Origin: JBFMAI01 sp040755725
Lineage (GTDB): Bacteria > Planctomycetota > Phycisphaerae > UBA1845 > Fen-1342
Direction of reading: 5' to 3'
Length of the DNA: 64,000 nucleotides
Assembly: GCA_040755725.1 (NCBI GenBank)
Contig: JBFMAI010000037.1
Span: 4,802 to 68,801, forward strand
Of the stretch, positions 1 through 7,546 are shown piece after piece. A model generated the notes under the pieces. It ran no database searches, was not told the origin of the DNA, and was given only the letters and a program-made list of their open reading frames with translations. The stretch's first letter is position 1; each line of letters starts with the position of its first letter. The position numbers were made by a program, and so were the translations under genes.

Positions 1-1031
1 AGCACGGCCGACGCCAGGCGGTCGAGGGCCTTCGCGCGGACGACCGCTCCCTCACGGTCGCGGTTCGGTTCCGCGGGCGGGACGCCCGCACTCCCCGGCG
101 CGGGCGGGACGCCCGTGCTCCCCCCCTCGCGGTCGCGGTTCGGACCAGACGGTTCGTCCCACAGGCTCCGCGCCAGCTCGCGGCCAAAGGCGTAGCCCTT
201 GTCCGGATCGTCAAAATCGCGCAACAGCGTCAGCAAACGCAACTGCCCGCGGTAGTGCTCGTGCTTGATGGCGGGGTCGATGTTCTTGTCCGGCGGCGCG
301 AGGCTGCACAGCAGGAACCAGTCCAGCGTGACGGCCTCGGTTTGGAAATCCGGGTTCGGGCGGGGTGAGAGCTGCACGCCGAGGTCCGCCAGCTTCACGT
401 CGAAGTGTGTCCGCAGGATGACGAAGTCGCCGAGGTTGACCGGCATGGTCGCCCAGGTGAACGGGACGAAGGTCATTTGCAGCGGGAGCTCGACGGTGAC
501 CGTCGTGTCCTTGACCGTGAGCTCCGCGGTCGCGGTCAGCGTGTAGCTCTTGCGCTGCTTGTCCTCGCCGGTGAACTTCGCGTCGGACACGCCGCTGATG
601 CGAAGCGTGATTTCCGGGTACTCGGCGACGTTCAGCGCAGTCGGCCCGTGCAGCACATCGTCCTGGTCGCGCACGCCGCTGCGCAGCGACGCGACCGGCA
701 CGCGGAACGCGCCGGCCAGCAGCGGCGGTCGGTCCGCTTCGAGATCGAAGGGGGCGACGACGTAGCCGACGACGCGGCTGCACGAGCTGGTAATGCGCAG
801 CAGCGGGGCGTCACTGGTCCACAGGAGCTGCGTCCCCGTGCCCGGCGCGACGTGGTAGACCTCGCCCAACTCGACCTGCTCGGCGGGAATGACGAGCGTC
901 TGCCCGCTCGCGGCCCGCGGCGGCACCTCGTCGGCTTGGGCGCCGGGAGCAGGCAACAGCACGGCGGTGAGCAGGAACGATGCACGGAACGCCACCGTCA
1001 ACACGCCTTCGGTCCAGGCGGCAGTCGGCAT
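1..1031 (-). CDS. YceI-like secreted protein, 3' end outside window
   Basis: The frame is open from an ATG at 1031 to the window edge, so the C-terminus is missing. It has a signal peptide of about 33 residues ending near PAPGAQA. Residues about 45-190 resemble the YceI lipocalin-like fold: an initial stretch on accumulated reactive or bound compounds, the segment FRVPVASLRSGVRDQDDVLH, then EITLRISGVSD and a paired beta pattern. YceI proteins bind isoprenoid or amphiphilic ligands in the periplasm; the ligand here is unknown. Beyond residue 295 the protein becomes low complexity, with two GVPPA-type palindromes and two NRDREG repeats that look like inserted repeat DNA. It lies 56 bp downstream of a PQQ propeller gene on the same strand. 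The family call is by pattern only. Confidence 0.6.
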   Translation of the reverse strand, partial: MPTAAWTEGVLTVAFRASFLLTAVLLPAPGAQADEVPPRAASGQTLVIPAEQVELGEVYHVAPGTGTQLLWTSDAPLLRITSSCSRVVGYVVAPFDLEADRPPLLAGAFRVPVASLRSGVRDQDDVLHGPTALNVAEYPEITLRISGVSDAKFTGEDKQRKSYTLTATAELTVKDTTVTVELPLQMTFVPFTWATMPVNLGDFVILRTHFDVKLADLGVQLSPRPNPDFQTEAVTLDWFLLCSLAPPDKNIDPAIKHEHYRGQLRLLTLLRDFDDPDKGYAFGRELARSLWDEPSGPNRDREGGSTGVPPAPGSAGVPPAEPNRDREGAVVRAKALDRLASAV

Positions 1032-1087
1032 TAGCCGGTGTGGCACCGGCCCATGGCCGGTGCGGCGGAGGCCCATCGCCGGCGTGG

Positions 1088-2407
1088 TCATCGGTTGCCC
1101 TCCGCGCTGAGGTCCAGGGCCATGATGTGATGATGGTCCCGCAGGTACAGTCGCGTGCCCACCAGCGTCGGACACGTCCACGATTTCTCCTCCAGCACCT
1201 GGGCCCGCGAGTGGATTGTCAAACCTTCGCTCGTCGCCGTCGCCAGCGCCAGCACGCCGGTTTCATCGAGAATGATGAGCTTCCCATCGGCGGCCAGGAC
1301 GTTGGCCTTGGCCAGCCCGCGCTCCCGCCACAGCGGCTTGCCCGTGTTCAGGTCCATCGCCATCATGAACGCGGGGTCGAAGCTCCCGTGGCTGGATGCG
1401 TACACCACGTCGCCGACGCGGGCCATTACCCCGTGAAAGACCTGCATCTTGCGGTAATACCAGAGTTCTTCCGTCGCGTATTGTCCGTCCGCGAAGGTCA
1501 CCTTCAGCAGCCGGCTCCCGCCGCCGTAGCCGGCCGAGTAGAAGACCTTGTCCGGCGGCACGAACACGGGCGTGGCCATGATGCCGTAGGACTGCGTATC
1601 GACCCTGGTGCGCCAGCGGACCTTGCCCGTCGCGGGGTCGAGGCCGGCGCGATCGGCACCGAGGGCGACCACGAGGTGGTCCTCATCGTTGATCCGCACC
1701 AGGATCGGCGAGGAGTACCCGCCGCCGAAGCCGGGGCAGCTCCACACGAGCTCGCCGGTGTCCTGTTTGAACGCGGCGATTCCCGGCTTGTTGTCGTCGG
1801 CGCGGCGTGGGCCGATGCTCACGATCACCGTGTCGCGGTACGCCAGCGGACTGGAGCCGTAGCCGCGGCCCAGGTGACTGGTCTCGTACTCCTCCATGAG
1901 GTTGTGCGACCAGAGGACCTCGCCGGTGCGTCTGTTGAGGCAGTGGAAGTGGGCCAGTCCGCCGACGGTGAACACGCGGTCGCCGACGACCAGCGGCGTC
2001 GAGTGCGGCCCGGCCCCGAACTCAAGCTGCATGTCCTCTTTGGGCGGGGCGCCGTACGTCGTTTCCCACAGCTTCTCGCCTGTGTCCGCCTTGAAGGCCA
2101 GCACGGCGTCGTTGTCGTCGCGGCGGCACATCGTGTAGAGGCCGCCGTCAGCGACGACGATACTGGAGTGCCCGGGGCCGATGTCGGCGGACCACAGCTT
2201 CCGCGGGCCGGCGGCGGGCCACTGATCGACGAGGCCCTGGCTATCGCAAGCAAAGTCGCGGTTTGGGCCGCCCCACTGCGGCCACTGTGCCGCGGCGGGC
2301 AACCCCCCCGCGAGAGCGACTGCCACCAGGACGGCCGTATCAAGTCGCACGACAGAGGTCAGAATGCGAAGCGCCGGCGAGCGCGGGGCCAACTTCGTCT
2401 GCATCAT
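1088..2407 (-). CDS. Secreted PQQ-like beta-propeller repeat protein
   Basis: The protein has 439 residues with an N-terminal signal peptide (hydrophobic TAVLVAVALAGGLPAAA) followed by the WPQWGGPNRDF start typical of planctomycete PQQ-propeller proteins. BamB-like blades follow, each with an AxDxxTGxxLW pattern (FKADTGEKLWE, LNRRTGEVLWS, FKQDTGELVWS, LDPATGKVRWR, MDLNTGKPLWR). The fold is a periplasmic or outer-membrane beta-propeller; no catalytic residues can be assigned, and real PQQ binding is doubtful. The next gene upstream (2496-3980) is a paralogue, so the pair probably forms an operon. ATG codons at 2407 and 2404 are both possible starts; an AGGG lies about 9 nt upstream of the first. 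Confidence 0.85.
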   Translation of the reverse strand: MMQTKLAPRSPALRILTSVVRLDTAVLVAVALAGGLPAAAQWPQWGGPNRDFACDSQGLVDQWPAAGPRKLWSADIGPGHSSIVVADGGLYTMCRRDDNDAVLAFKADTGEKLWETTYGAPPKEDMQLEFGAGPHSTPLVVGDRVFTVGGLAHFHCLNRRTGEVLWSHNLMEEYETSHLGRGYGSSPLAYRDTVIVSIGPRRADDNKPGIAAFKQDTGELVWSCPGFGGGYSSPILVRINDEDHLVVALGADRAGLDPATGKVRWRTRVDTQSYGIMATPVFVPPDKVFYSAGYGGGSRLLKVTFADGQYATEELWYYRKMQVFHGVMARVGDVVYASSHGSFDPAFMMAMDLNTGKPLWRERGLAKANVLAADGKLIILDETGVLALATATSEGLTIHSRAQVLEEKSWTCPTLVGTRLYLRDHHHIMALDLSAEGNR

Positions 2408-2495
2408 TCTCGGTGTCCCTGTGTCTGGGCGGTGTCCGCCGATCCGCTCCCATTCTACGGCCAGCGGCCGACCGAACGCTCAGCGTAGCGCGTCG

Positions 2496-3980
2496 TCATT
2501 GTCGCTTCTTGTCGGCGGCCTCGATCGCGTACAGGAAGCGTTGGGTCATGATGTACAGCACGCCGTCGGCGACCGCGGGGGACGCGTAGATCGCGTGGCG
2601 CATGTCGATGCGAGCCAGCTCCTCCTTCTCGACGCCGTGACGCAGGATGACCAGCTCGCCGTCCGTGTTGCCGAGGTAGACCTTGCCGTCGATGACGCAC
2701 GGCGAGGCCCACACGCCGGCCTGCATGTCGTGCCGCCAGTGTCGTTGTCCCGTGGCGGCATCGAAGCAGGACAGGTACCCCGCGAGGTCGGCGGCATACA
2801 ACAGCCCGTCGGCGACGACGACGCTGGCGATCGTGCAGCCGAAGTCGGCGTCGCCGACGTGCCAGACGCGGCCGTTCCCCGTGACATCGCCCGATTTCGT
2901 CGCGTCAATCGCATACAGGTGTCCCGGCCCGCGGCACTGCTCCGGGTCGTCGCCGACCGCCAGGTACACGCGGTCGCCGACGATCACCGGCGTTGCGACG
3001 ATGCTGGACTTAGTACCCGTGCCGCCGGGCTTCCACACCGCATCGGGCGGGTTGAGGTTGAACTTCCACAGCGGCGCACCGGTGGCCGGGTCGAACGCGT
3101 AGCACCAGCCGTCCCCGCCGCCGAAAACGACCTGCAGTCGGCCGGCCATGACGCCCAGCGCCGGCGACGACCACTGCCCGTGCAGGATGTCGGCCCCTGG
3201 GTCGTTCCGCTTCCAGACGACACGCCCCGTCTTCTTGTCTACCGCGATGAAAGAGGGCGCCTCCGGCGCAGGCGGCTTGTCATGCTCCTCATCGACGCCG
3301 TTCGAGGTGCAAACGTAGATCCGCGCGGCGTCGCCGACCGGCGAACACGCCGCCAGATTGTGCGGATACACGCCCAACTCGCCAATCATGTCCAGAATCC
3401 ACACGAAATCGGCGTCCTGCCGCTCGGTGAACTTCTCGTCGCGGTACGGGCCGTCGTTCACGTCGTCGTGGAAACCCAGAACGTCGGCACACACCAGTTC
3501 ACAGCGGTTGCTCACGTAGTACACGCGGTCGCCATCGACGTAGGGCGTGGAGGCGACACCCTGCTCCGGCCAGTCGTTGGCCGGGCCGGTCGGCAGCTTG
3601 TCGTGTGTTGCCTGCCATAGCAGTTGGCCGGTCGCGGCATCGAGGCACAGCAGGCAGCCCTTGTCGCCGCTGCTGTGCGGACGGAACCCGCCGGCGTTGT
3701 TCGTGCCGACGAAGACGCGGCCGCCGGCTACGACCGGCCCGCCGTAGCTGTACGAGCCCAGCGGCACCGCCCATTTGATGTTGTGCTTCGTGTCAAGGTT
3801 CCACTCGTGCGGGATGCCGCGCGCGGCGGAGACGGCATTGCGGCCCGACACGCCGCCCCACATGGGCCAGTCGCCGGCCGGCTGCGTCGCGGGACGGGTT
3901 GTGGGAGGTGCGGGGGGCGCTTGGGCCAGCGCCACCCCCCCAACCGACAAGACGAATGCCGCGCGGCCCATCCGGTTCAT
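2496..3980 (-). CDS. Secreted PQQ-like beta-propeller repeat protein (paralogue)
   Basis: This 494-residue protein has a signal peptide (MNRMGRAAFVLSVGGVALAQ) and a Pro/Thr-rich linker before GDWPMWGGVSGRN, the entry motif of the PQQ-propeller family. Blades carry LDAATGQLLWQ, VDKKTGRVVWK, FDPATGAPLWK and FDAATGQRHWR. The start at 3980 is preferred over one at 4010 because a GAAGG Shine-Dalgarno-like sequence precedes it and it opens the signal peptide directly. It lies 84 bp below mutY and 88 bp above the second propeller gene on the same strand. It is probably exported and may be a scaffold or quinoprotein-like protein; no enzyme activity can be assigned. Confidence 0.85.
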   Translation of the reverse strand: MNRMGRAAFVLSVGGVALAQAPPAPPTTRPATQPAGDWPMWGGVSGRNAVSAARGIPHEWNLDTKHNIKWAVPLGSYSYGGPVVAGGRVFVGTNNAGGFRPHSSGDKGCLLCLDAATGQLLWQATHDKLPTGPANDWPEQGVASTPYVDGDRVYYVSNRCELVCADVLGFHDDVNDGPYRDEKFTERQDADFVWILDMIGELGVYPHNLAACSPVGDAARIYVCTSNGVDEEHDKPPAPEAPSFIAVDKKTGRVVWKRNDPGADILHGQWSSPALGVMAGRLQVVFGGGDGWCYAFDPATGAPLWKFNLNPPDAVWKPGGTGTKSSIVATPVIVGDRVYLAVGDDPEQCRGPGHLYAIDATKSGDVTGNGRVWHVGDADFGCTIASVVVADGLLYAADLAGYLSCFDAATGQRHWRHDMQAGVWASPCVIDGKVYLGNTDGELVILRHGVEKEELARIDMRHAIYASPAVADGVLYIMTQRFLYAIEAADKKRQ

Positions 3981-4064
3981 TGCCTTCGAACGCCTGTCAG
4001 CGTCCCGCACACCAGTGCGGGGCCAAGCGACCCACCACGCGCGTGGTGGATTCTGCGAGCAACT
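3981..4064. repeat. Paired palindromic repeats (families A1 and A2)
   Basis: Between mutY and the PQQ gene lie two perfect palindromes: 4004-4021 (CCCGCAC, 4-nt loop, GTGCGGG) and 4032-4049 (CCACCACGC/GCGTGGTGG). The same pair occurs at 7438-7484 and, partly degenerate, at 43887-43934; a single A1-like copy is at 27933-27954. They resemble REP/BIME-type intergenic elements and could form transcript hairpins between the two co-oriented genes. Confidence 0.75.
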
Positions 4065-5291
4065 CTAGGATAGCCGTCGGCGCGCCGGGCGGCGAGTCGG
4101 CGTCGCGGGCGTCGGCGTGGGATGTGGTGCGGGGAGCTCACCGACGGCCGCCAGCAGCTTTCGATCCAGCATGGACAAGGGCAGGCGACGCAGCTTCGCC
4201 ACGGTCAGCCAGCGAACGCGCCCGATGTGGTCCGGGCCGGCCACAGGTGTCGGGACTGTGCATTCAAAGACGCGCACGCGCAGCCGGCGGTGCGAGAAAT
4301 CGTGGCGGACGGTGGCCAGTTCGGGCCCGACGGCGGCGTTCACTCCGCCCGCCTTCAAAAGGTGGCGACGCAGCACCTTCGCCGCGGCTTGACCCTCCGC
4401 AACCTCCGCGGTCGGCAGCCCCCACAACCCCGTCAGCGGACCATCGTCGGAGTGCTCCATCAACAGCAGCCGTGGCCCGCGCCGCGCCAGCGCTGCGGCC
4501 AGCGTGACCGCGCGCGCTGTCGTGCGACGTTGGCGAACGGGCAGGTTCGCTTGCACGCCCACCGTCCGGGCGGTGCAGTGGTCGCGCACCGGGCAACCCG
4601 GGCAGCGTGGACTTCGTGGCGTGCAGATGCGGGCGCCGAGTTCCATCAGCGCCTGGTTGAAGTCCCCCGGCGAGCGGCGGTCCAGGAGAGCGTGCGCGAG
4701 TCGCTCCAACCCGTGGCGTGTGGCGGCGGCGTCGAGCGGCGTGTCGATGCAAAACAGGCGGCACAGCACCCGCCGCACATTGCCGTCGAGCGCGGCGGCC
4801 GGCTCGCCGAACGCGATGCTGGCGATGGCCGCAGCCGTGTAGGGTCCGACGCCGGGGAGATCGCGCCACTCGACCGCGGTGCGAGGAAAACGGTGGCCTC
4901 CGTCGCGGACGATTCGCCTGGCGGCTTGGTGCAGGTGACGGGCCCGCGTGTAGTAACCCAGGCCCTCCCAGAGCTTAAGCACGCGTTCGAGCGGTGCCGC
5001 CGCCAGTGCCTGGACCGTGGGAAACGCGGCCAGGAACCGCTGGTAGTACGGCTGCACCGTCTTGACCTGCGTCTGTTGGAGCATGATCTCCGACAGCCAG
5101 ATGCGGTACGGGTCGTCGGTGGCACGCCACGGCAACGCCCGCTTGGTCCGGCGGTACCAGGTGAGCAGCGCGCGGCGAACAGGCGGAATCCGAGCCCCGG
5201 GGTCCGGGAGTCCGATGTTGGGGGCCCGGCTGTCAGGGCGGCGCCGGGAGGTCGAGGCCCCCACCGCGACGGGATCCTGCCGGGGCCGCAT
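4065..5291 (-). CDS. mutY: A/G-specific adenine glycosylase MutY
   Basis: MutY removes adenine mispaired with 8-oxoguanine in base excision repair. The HhH-GPD domain spans about residues 36-222: SEIMLQQTQV carries the catalytic Glu (about residue 68), LPGVGPYTA is the helix-hairpin-helix (145-153) and ALDGNVRRV holds the catalytic Asp (about 169). The 4Fe-4S ligands follow as C-x6-C-x2-C-x5-C (223-239). The C-terminal part (about 250-390) is the NUDIX-like 8-oxoG recognition domain with LTGLWGLPTAEV. The reading frame extends upstream into murD, but the ATG at 5291, two bases after the murD stop, gives a normal family length of 408 with a short Arg/Pro-rich N-terminal extension. The tight spacing implies co-transcription with murD. 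Confidence 0.95.
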   Translation of the reverse strand: MRPRQDPVAVGASTSRRRPDSRAPNIGLPDPGARIPPVRRALLTWYRRTKRALPWRATDDPYRIWLSEIMLQQTQVKTVQPYYQRFLAAFPTVQALAAAPLERVLKLWEGLGYYTRARHLHQAARRIVRDGGHRFPRTAVEWRDLPGVGPYTAAAIASIAFGEPAAALDGNVRRVLCRLFCIDTPLDAAATRHGLERLAHALLDRRSPGDFNQALMELGARICTPRSPRCPGCPVRDHCTARTVGVQANLPVRQRRTTARAVTLAAALARRGPRLLLMEHSDDGPLTGLWGLPTAEVAEGQAAAKVLRRHLLKAGGVNAAVGPELATVRHDFSHRRLRVRVFECTVPTPVAGPDHIGRVRWLTVAKLRRLPLSMLDRKLLAAVGELPAPHPTPTPATPTRRPARRRLS

Positions 5292-5293
5292 TG

Positions 5294-6790
5294 TCAGACT
5301 GACTCCCCGCGCGCCAGGCGCGCGAACATCTCGCCGCGCTGCCGGTAGTCCGCGAACTGGTCCCAAGAGGCGCACGCGGGGGAAAGCAGGACGGCGTCGC
5401 CCGGTCGCGCGTGCTGCCGACACGCCGCGACGGCCGCCGGCAGGTCGGGGCAGAGCTCCGCGTGCCCGCCGGCGGCGCGGATCAACTCGGCCAGCCGCGG
5501 GCCGGTCGTGCCGATGCAGGCGGCGAAGCGGCTGCGGCGCGCGGCCTCGTGGGCCACCGGGGTGAGGTCGCTGCCCTTGTCGTAGCCCCCGAGAATCACG
5601 ACCAAGGGCCGCTCGAACGCCCGCAGGGCCGTCAGCGCGGACTCCGGCGTCGTGGACTTGGAGTCGTCGTAGTACGCGATCCCGTCGCGGTCCGCGACCC
5701 TCTGCAACCGGTGCGGCAGGGCGTGGTACGTCGCCAGGGCGGCCAGCACCACTTCGTCCGGCACGCCCAAGACGTGCGCCACGGTCAACGCCGCCGCCGC
5801 GTTCTCGCGGTTGTGCCGCCCGGGCACATCCAGCCGCAGGCCCTCCCACCGCCGCCGATCGCGTGCCTCAGCCGACGCGCCGAGACCGCGGACCGCGACG
5901 GGCGCGTCGCCGTCGAGGCCGTAGCGCCAGGTGTTCGCTACCGGGCTGACGAGTGCGCCAAGCGCCTGCGTCAGCTCCGGCGTGTCTTGCAGGACCACCG
6001 CATCGCGCGCGGGGTCTTGAAAGCGGACGATGTTCAGCTTCGCGTCGCGGTAGGCGTCGAAACTGCCGTGCCAATCGAGGTGGTTCGGGGTGATTCGGGT
6101 CACGACCGCGACGTGCGGGCTCCAGCGTACCAGCGGCGTGCGTTGGAGCTGGAAGCTGGACAGCTCCAGCACCACGAGATCGTCGGCGGTGATCCGACCG
6201 AGACCGTCAAGCAGCGAGCGGCCGATGTTGCCGCCGACCCACACGCGAGCGGGGGGACGTGGGGACGTGGGGATGCCCGCGTGGCACGCACTGCGACCTT
6301 CCGCGTTCTCTGTCCCCCGTTCCCTGTTCCCCGTTCCCTGTTCCCCGTTCCCTGTTCCCCGTTCCCCCGCGGACCCTGCCGCCTGCTCCAGCACATGCCC
6401 GATCATCGCGGTAATCGTGCTCTTGCCGACGCTGCCCGTGATGCCCACGATGCGGGCCGGGCAACGCTCCACGAAGAGGTTGATCTCGGTCGTGGTCGGC
6501 ACACCGGCGTCGCGGGCCACGCGCAGCAGCGGCGAGCTCTCGGGAACGGCGGGGTTCACGACGACCACATCGACGACGCGGAAGTCCCGCTCGTCATGCC
6601 CGCCGAGGTGCAGTGTCACGTCCACGTCCGCGATCTCGCGCAGCGATGCCGCCAACCGCTCGGCCGGCTCCTTGTCGGTAACGGTCACCCGGGCACCGGC
6701 GGCGGCGAGCCACCGCGTCACGCCCACGCCGCCGCCGAAGCGGCCGAGCCCCATCACCGTAACCCGCCGACCCTTCCAATCCTGGATCAT
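5294..6790 (-). CDS. murD: UDP-N-acetylmuramoylalanine--D-glutamate ligase MurD with in-frame repeat insertion
   Basis: MurD adds D-Glu to UDP-MurNAc-L-Ala in cytoplasmic peptidoglycan synthesis. A Rossmann-like N-terminal domain (VTVMGLGRFGGG) is followed by the ATP-binding loop GITGSVGKSTIT (117-126), GGNIG (186-190), ELSSFQL, ITPNHLDWHG and, in the C-terminal domain, YYDDSKSTTPES. Between the P-loop and GGNIG, where other MurDs have a few residues, this one has about 42 extra low-complexity residues (139-181) encoded by a 14-bp tandem repeat. The insertion keeps the frame and all motifs, so the enzyme is probably functional. Presence of murD argues for a peptidoglycan wall. It starts only 27 bp from the divergent acetyltransferase gene. 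Confidence 0.96.
   Translation of the reverse strand: MIQDWKGRRVTVMGLGRFGGGVGVTRWLAAAGARVTVTDKEPAERLAASLREIADVDVTLHLGGHDERDFRVVDVVVVNPAVPESSPLLRVARDAGVPTTTEINLFVERCPARIVGITGSVGKSTITAMIGHVLEQAAGSAGERGTGNGEQGTGNRERGTENAEGRSACHAGIPTSPRPPARVWVGGNIGRSLLDGLGRITADDLVVLELSSFQLQRTPLVRWSPHVAVVTRITPNHLDWHGSFDAYRDAKLNIVRFQDPARDAVVLQDTPELTQALGALVSPVANTWRYGLDGDAPVAVRGLGASAEARDRRRWEGLRLDVPGRHNRENAAAALTVAHVLGVPDEVVLAALATYHALPHRLQRVADRDGIAYYDDSKSTTPESALTALRAFERPLVVILGGYDKGSDLTPVAHEAARRSRFAACIGTTGPRLAELIRAAGGHAELCPDLPAAVAACRQHARPGDAVLLSPACASWDQFADYRQRGEMFARLARGESV
6245..6380. repeat. Tandem GGGAACAG/GGGAACGG repeat inside murD (family C)
   Basis: Positions 6314-6366 hold about 3.5 copies of a 14-bp unit made of two 7-mers (CCGTTCC and CTGTTCC). 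A GGGGACGT repeat sits at 6252-6271. The same 7-mer repeat occurs intergenically at 41651-41679. On the murD strand it reads as GTGNGEQGTGNRE-type sequence. It resembles the short tandemly repeated sequences known from cyanobacteria and is probably a spreading element. Confidence 0.85.
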
Positions 6791-6817
6791 GGGGGCCTGT
6801 CCTGCTACGCTCCCGGC

Positions 6818-7282
6818 ATGAGCACGCTACGGATTCGTCGCGCGACACCGGCCGACGCCGACATCATCGTCGCGGCCAACGTCGCGATGGCCGCGGAGAC
6901 CGAAGGGCGGCCACTCGACCGCGCGCGGGCCGCGGCGGCGGTCCGCCGGGCGCTGGCCGACGCCACGCTGGGAGTGTACTGGCTGGCGGAGCGCGACGGA
7001 AACGTCGTTGGGCAGCTCCTGATCACGACCGAGTTCAGCGATTGGCGCGACGGCGTGTTCTGGTGGATTCAGAGCGTCTATGTGGCGCCCGCGGCCCGAC
7101 GCACCGGTATCTATCGCGCCTTGCACGAACGCGTGGTGCAGGAAGCCCGACGCACGCCCGGTGTCTGCGGTGTCCGCCTGTATGTGGACCGACACAACGC
7201 CGCCGCGCAGGCCGTGTACCGCCGGCTGGGGATGCGCGAGACGGAATATCGCCTGTTCGAGGCCGACTGGAGCGCGGCGTAA
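6818..7282 (+). CDS. GNAT family N-acetyltransferase
   Basis: The 154-residue protein covers one complete GNAT domain: strand 1 LRIRRATPADADII, the central strand VVGQLLITTEF, and the acetyl-CoA-binding region VYVAPAARRTGIYRALHERV, where the usual RGxGxG/A loop appears as RRTGIYRAL. It ends with the conserved LYVDRHNAAAQAVYRRLGM. It would transfer an acetyl group from acetyl-CoA to an unknown amine. The reading frame extends far upstream across murD, but the ATG at 6818 starts exactly at the domain and lies outside the opposing gene. It is divergently transcribed from murD with a 27-bp gap, so the two promoters must overlap. Confidence 0.9.
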   Translation: MSTLRIRRATPADADIIVAANVAMAAETEGRPLDRARAAAAVRRALADATLGVYWLAERDGNVVGQLLITTEFSDWRDGVFWWIQSVYVAPAARRTGIYRALHERVVQEARRTPGVCGVRLYVDRHNAAAQAVYRRLGMRETEYRLFEADWSAA

Positions 7283-7360
7283 CCCGGCTGCGTCGCCACA
7301 GTCGCCGTGCCACCAAGCAGCATGACGGGGGTGGTTCATCCACCACGCGGGGCCAGTGTG

Positions 7361-7485
7361 GCACCGGCCAATGCCCGGTGCGGTTCGGCGGAGGCGCGGA
7401 CAACCGCGGCCCCCGCGCTCTCCAGGGTGCCAACAGAACCCACCACGCAAGTGGTGGGTTGCTTGACCCGCACTGGCGTGCGGGG
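7361..7485. repeat. Cluster of palindromic repeats (families B, A1, A2)
   Basis: The 264-bp convergent gap between the acetyltransferase and the FG-GAP gene contains a family B hairpin at 7362-7380 (CACCGGC...CCCGGTG), then A2 at 7438-7462 (CCACCACGCAAGTGGTGG) and A1 at 7467-7484 (CCCGCAC, tggc, GTGCGGG). Placement between convergent 3' ends fits a bidirectional terminator or REP role. Further Ala/Gly-rich sequence around it codes for nothing recognisable. Confidence 0.75.
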
Positions 7486-7546
7486 TTCGGACAGGCCTTC
7501 TCGCGGTCGCGGGGCGGATCAGGCCGCCCGTCGCGTGGGCCGGCCG

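Noticed and set aside
5292..5849. N-terminal extension of the MutY reading frame into murD
   Set aside because: It is out-of-frame MurD sequence; ATG 5291 gives the family length.
5411..6817. N-terminal extension of the GNAT reading frame across murD
   Set aside because: It is antisense to MurD; the real protein starts at ATG 6818.
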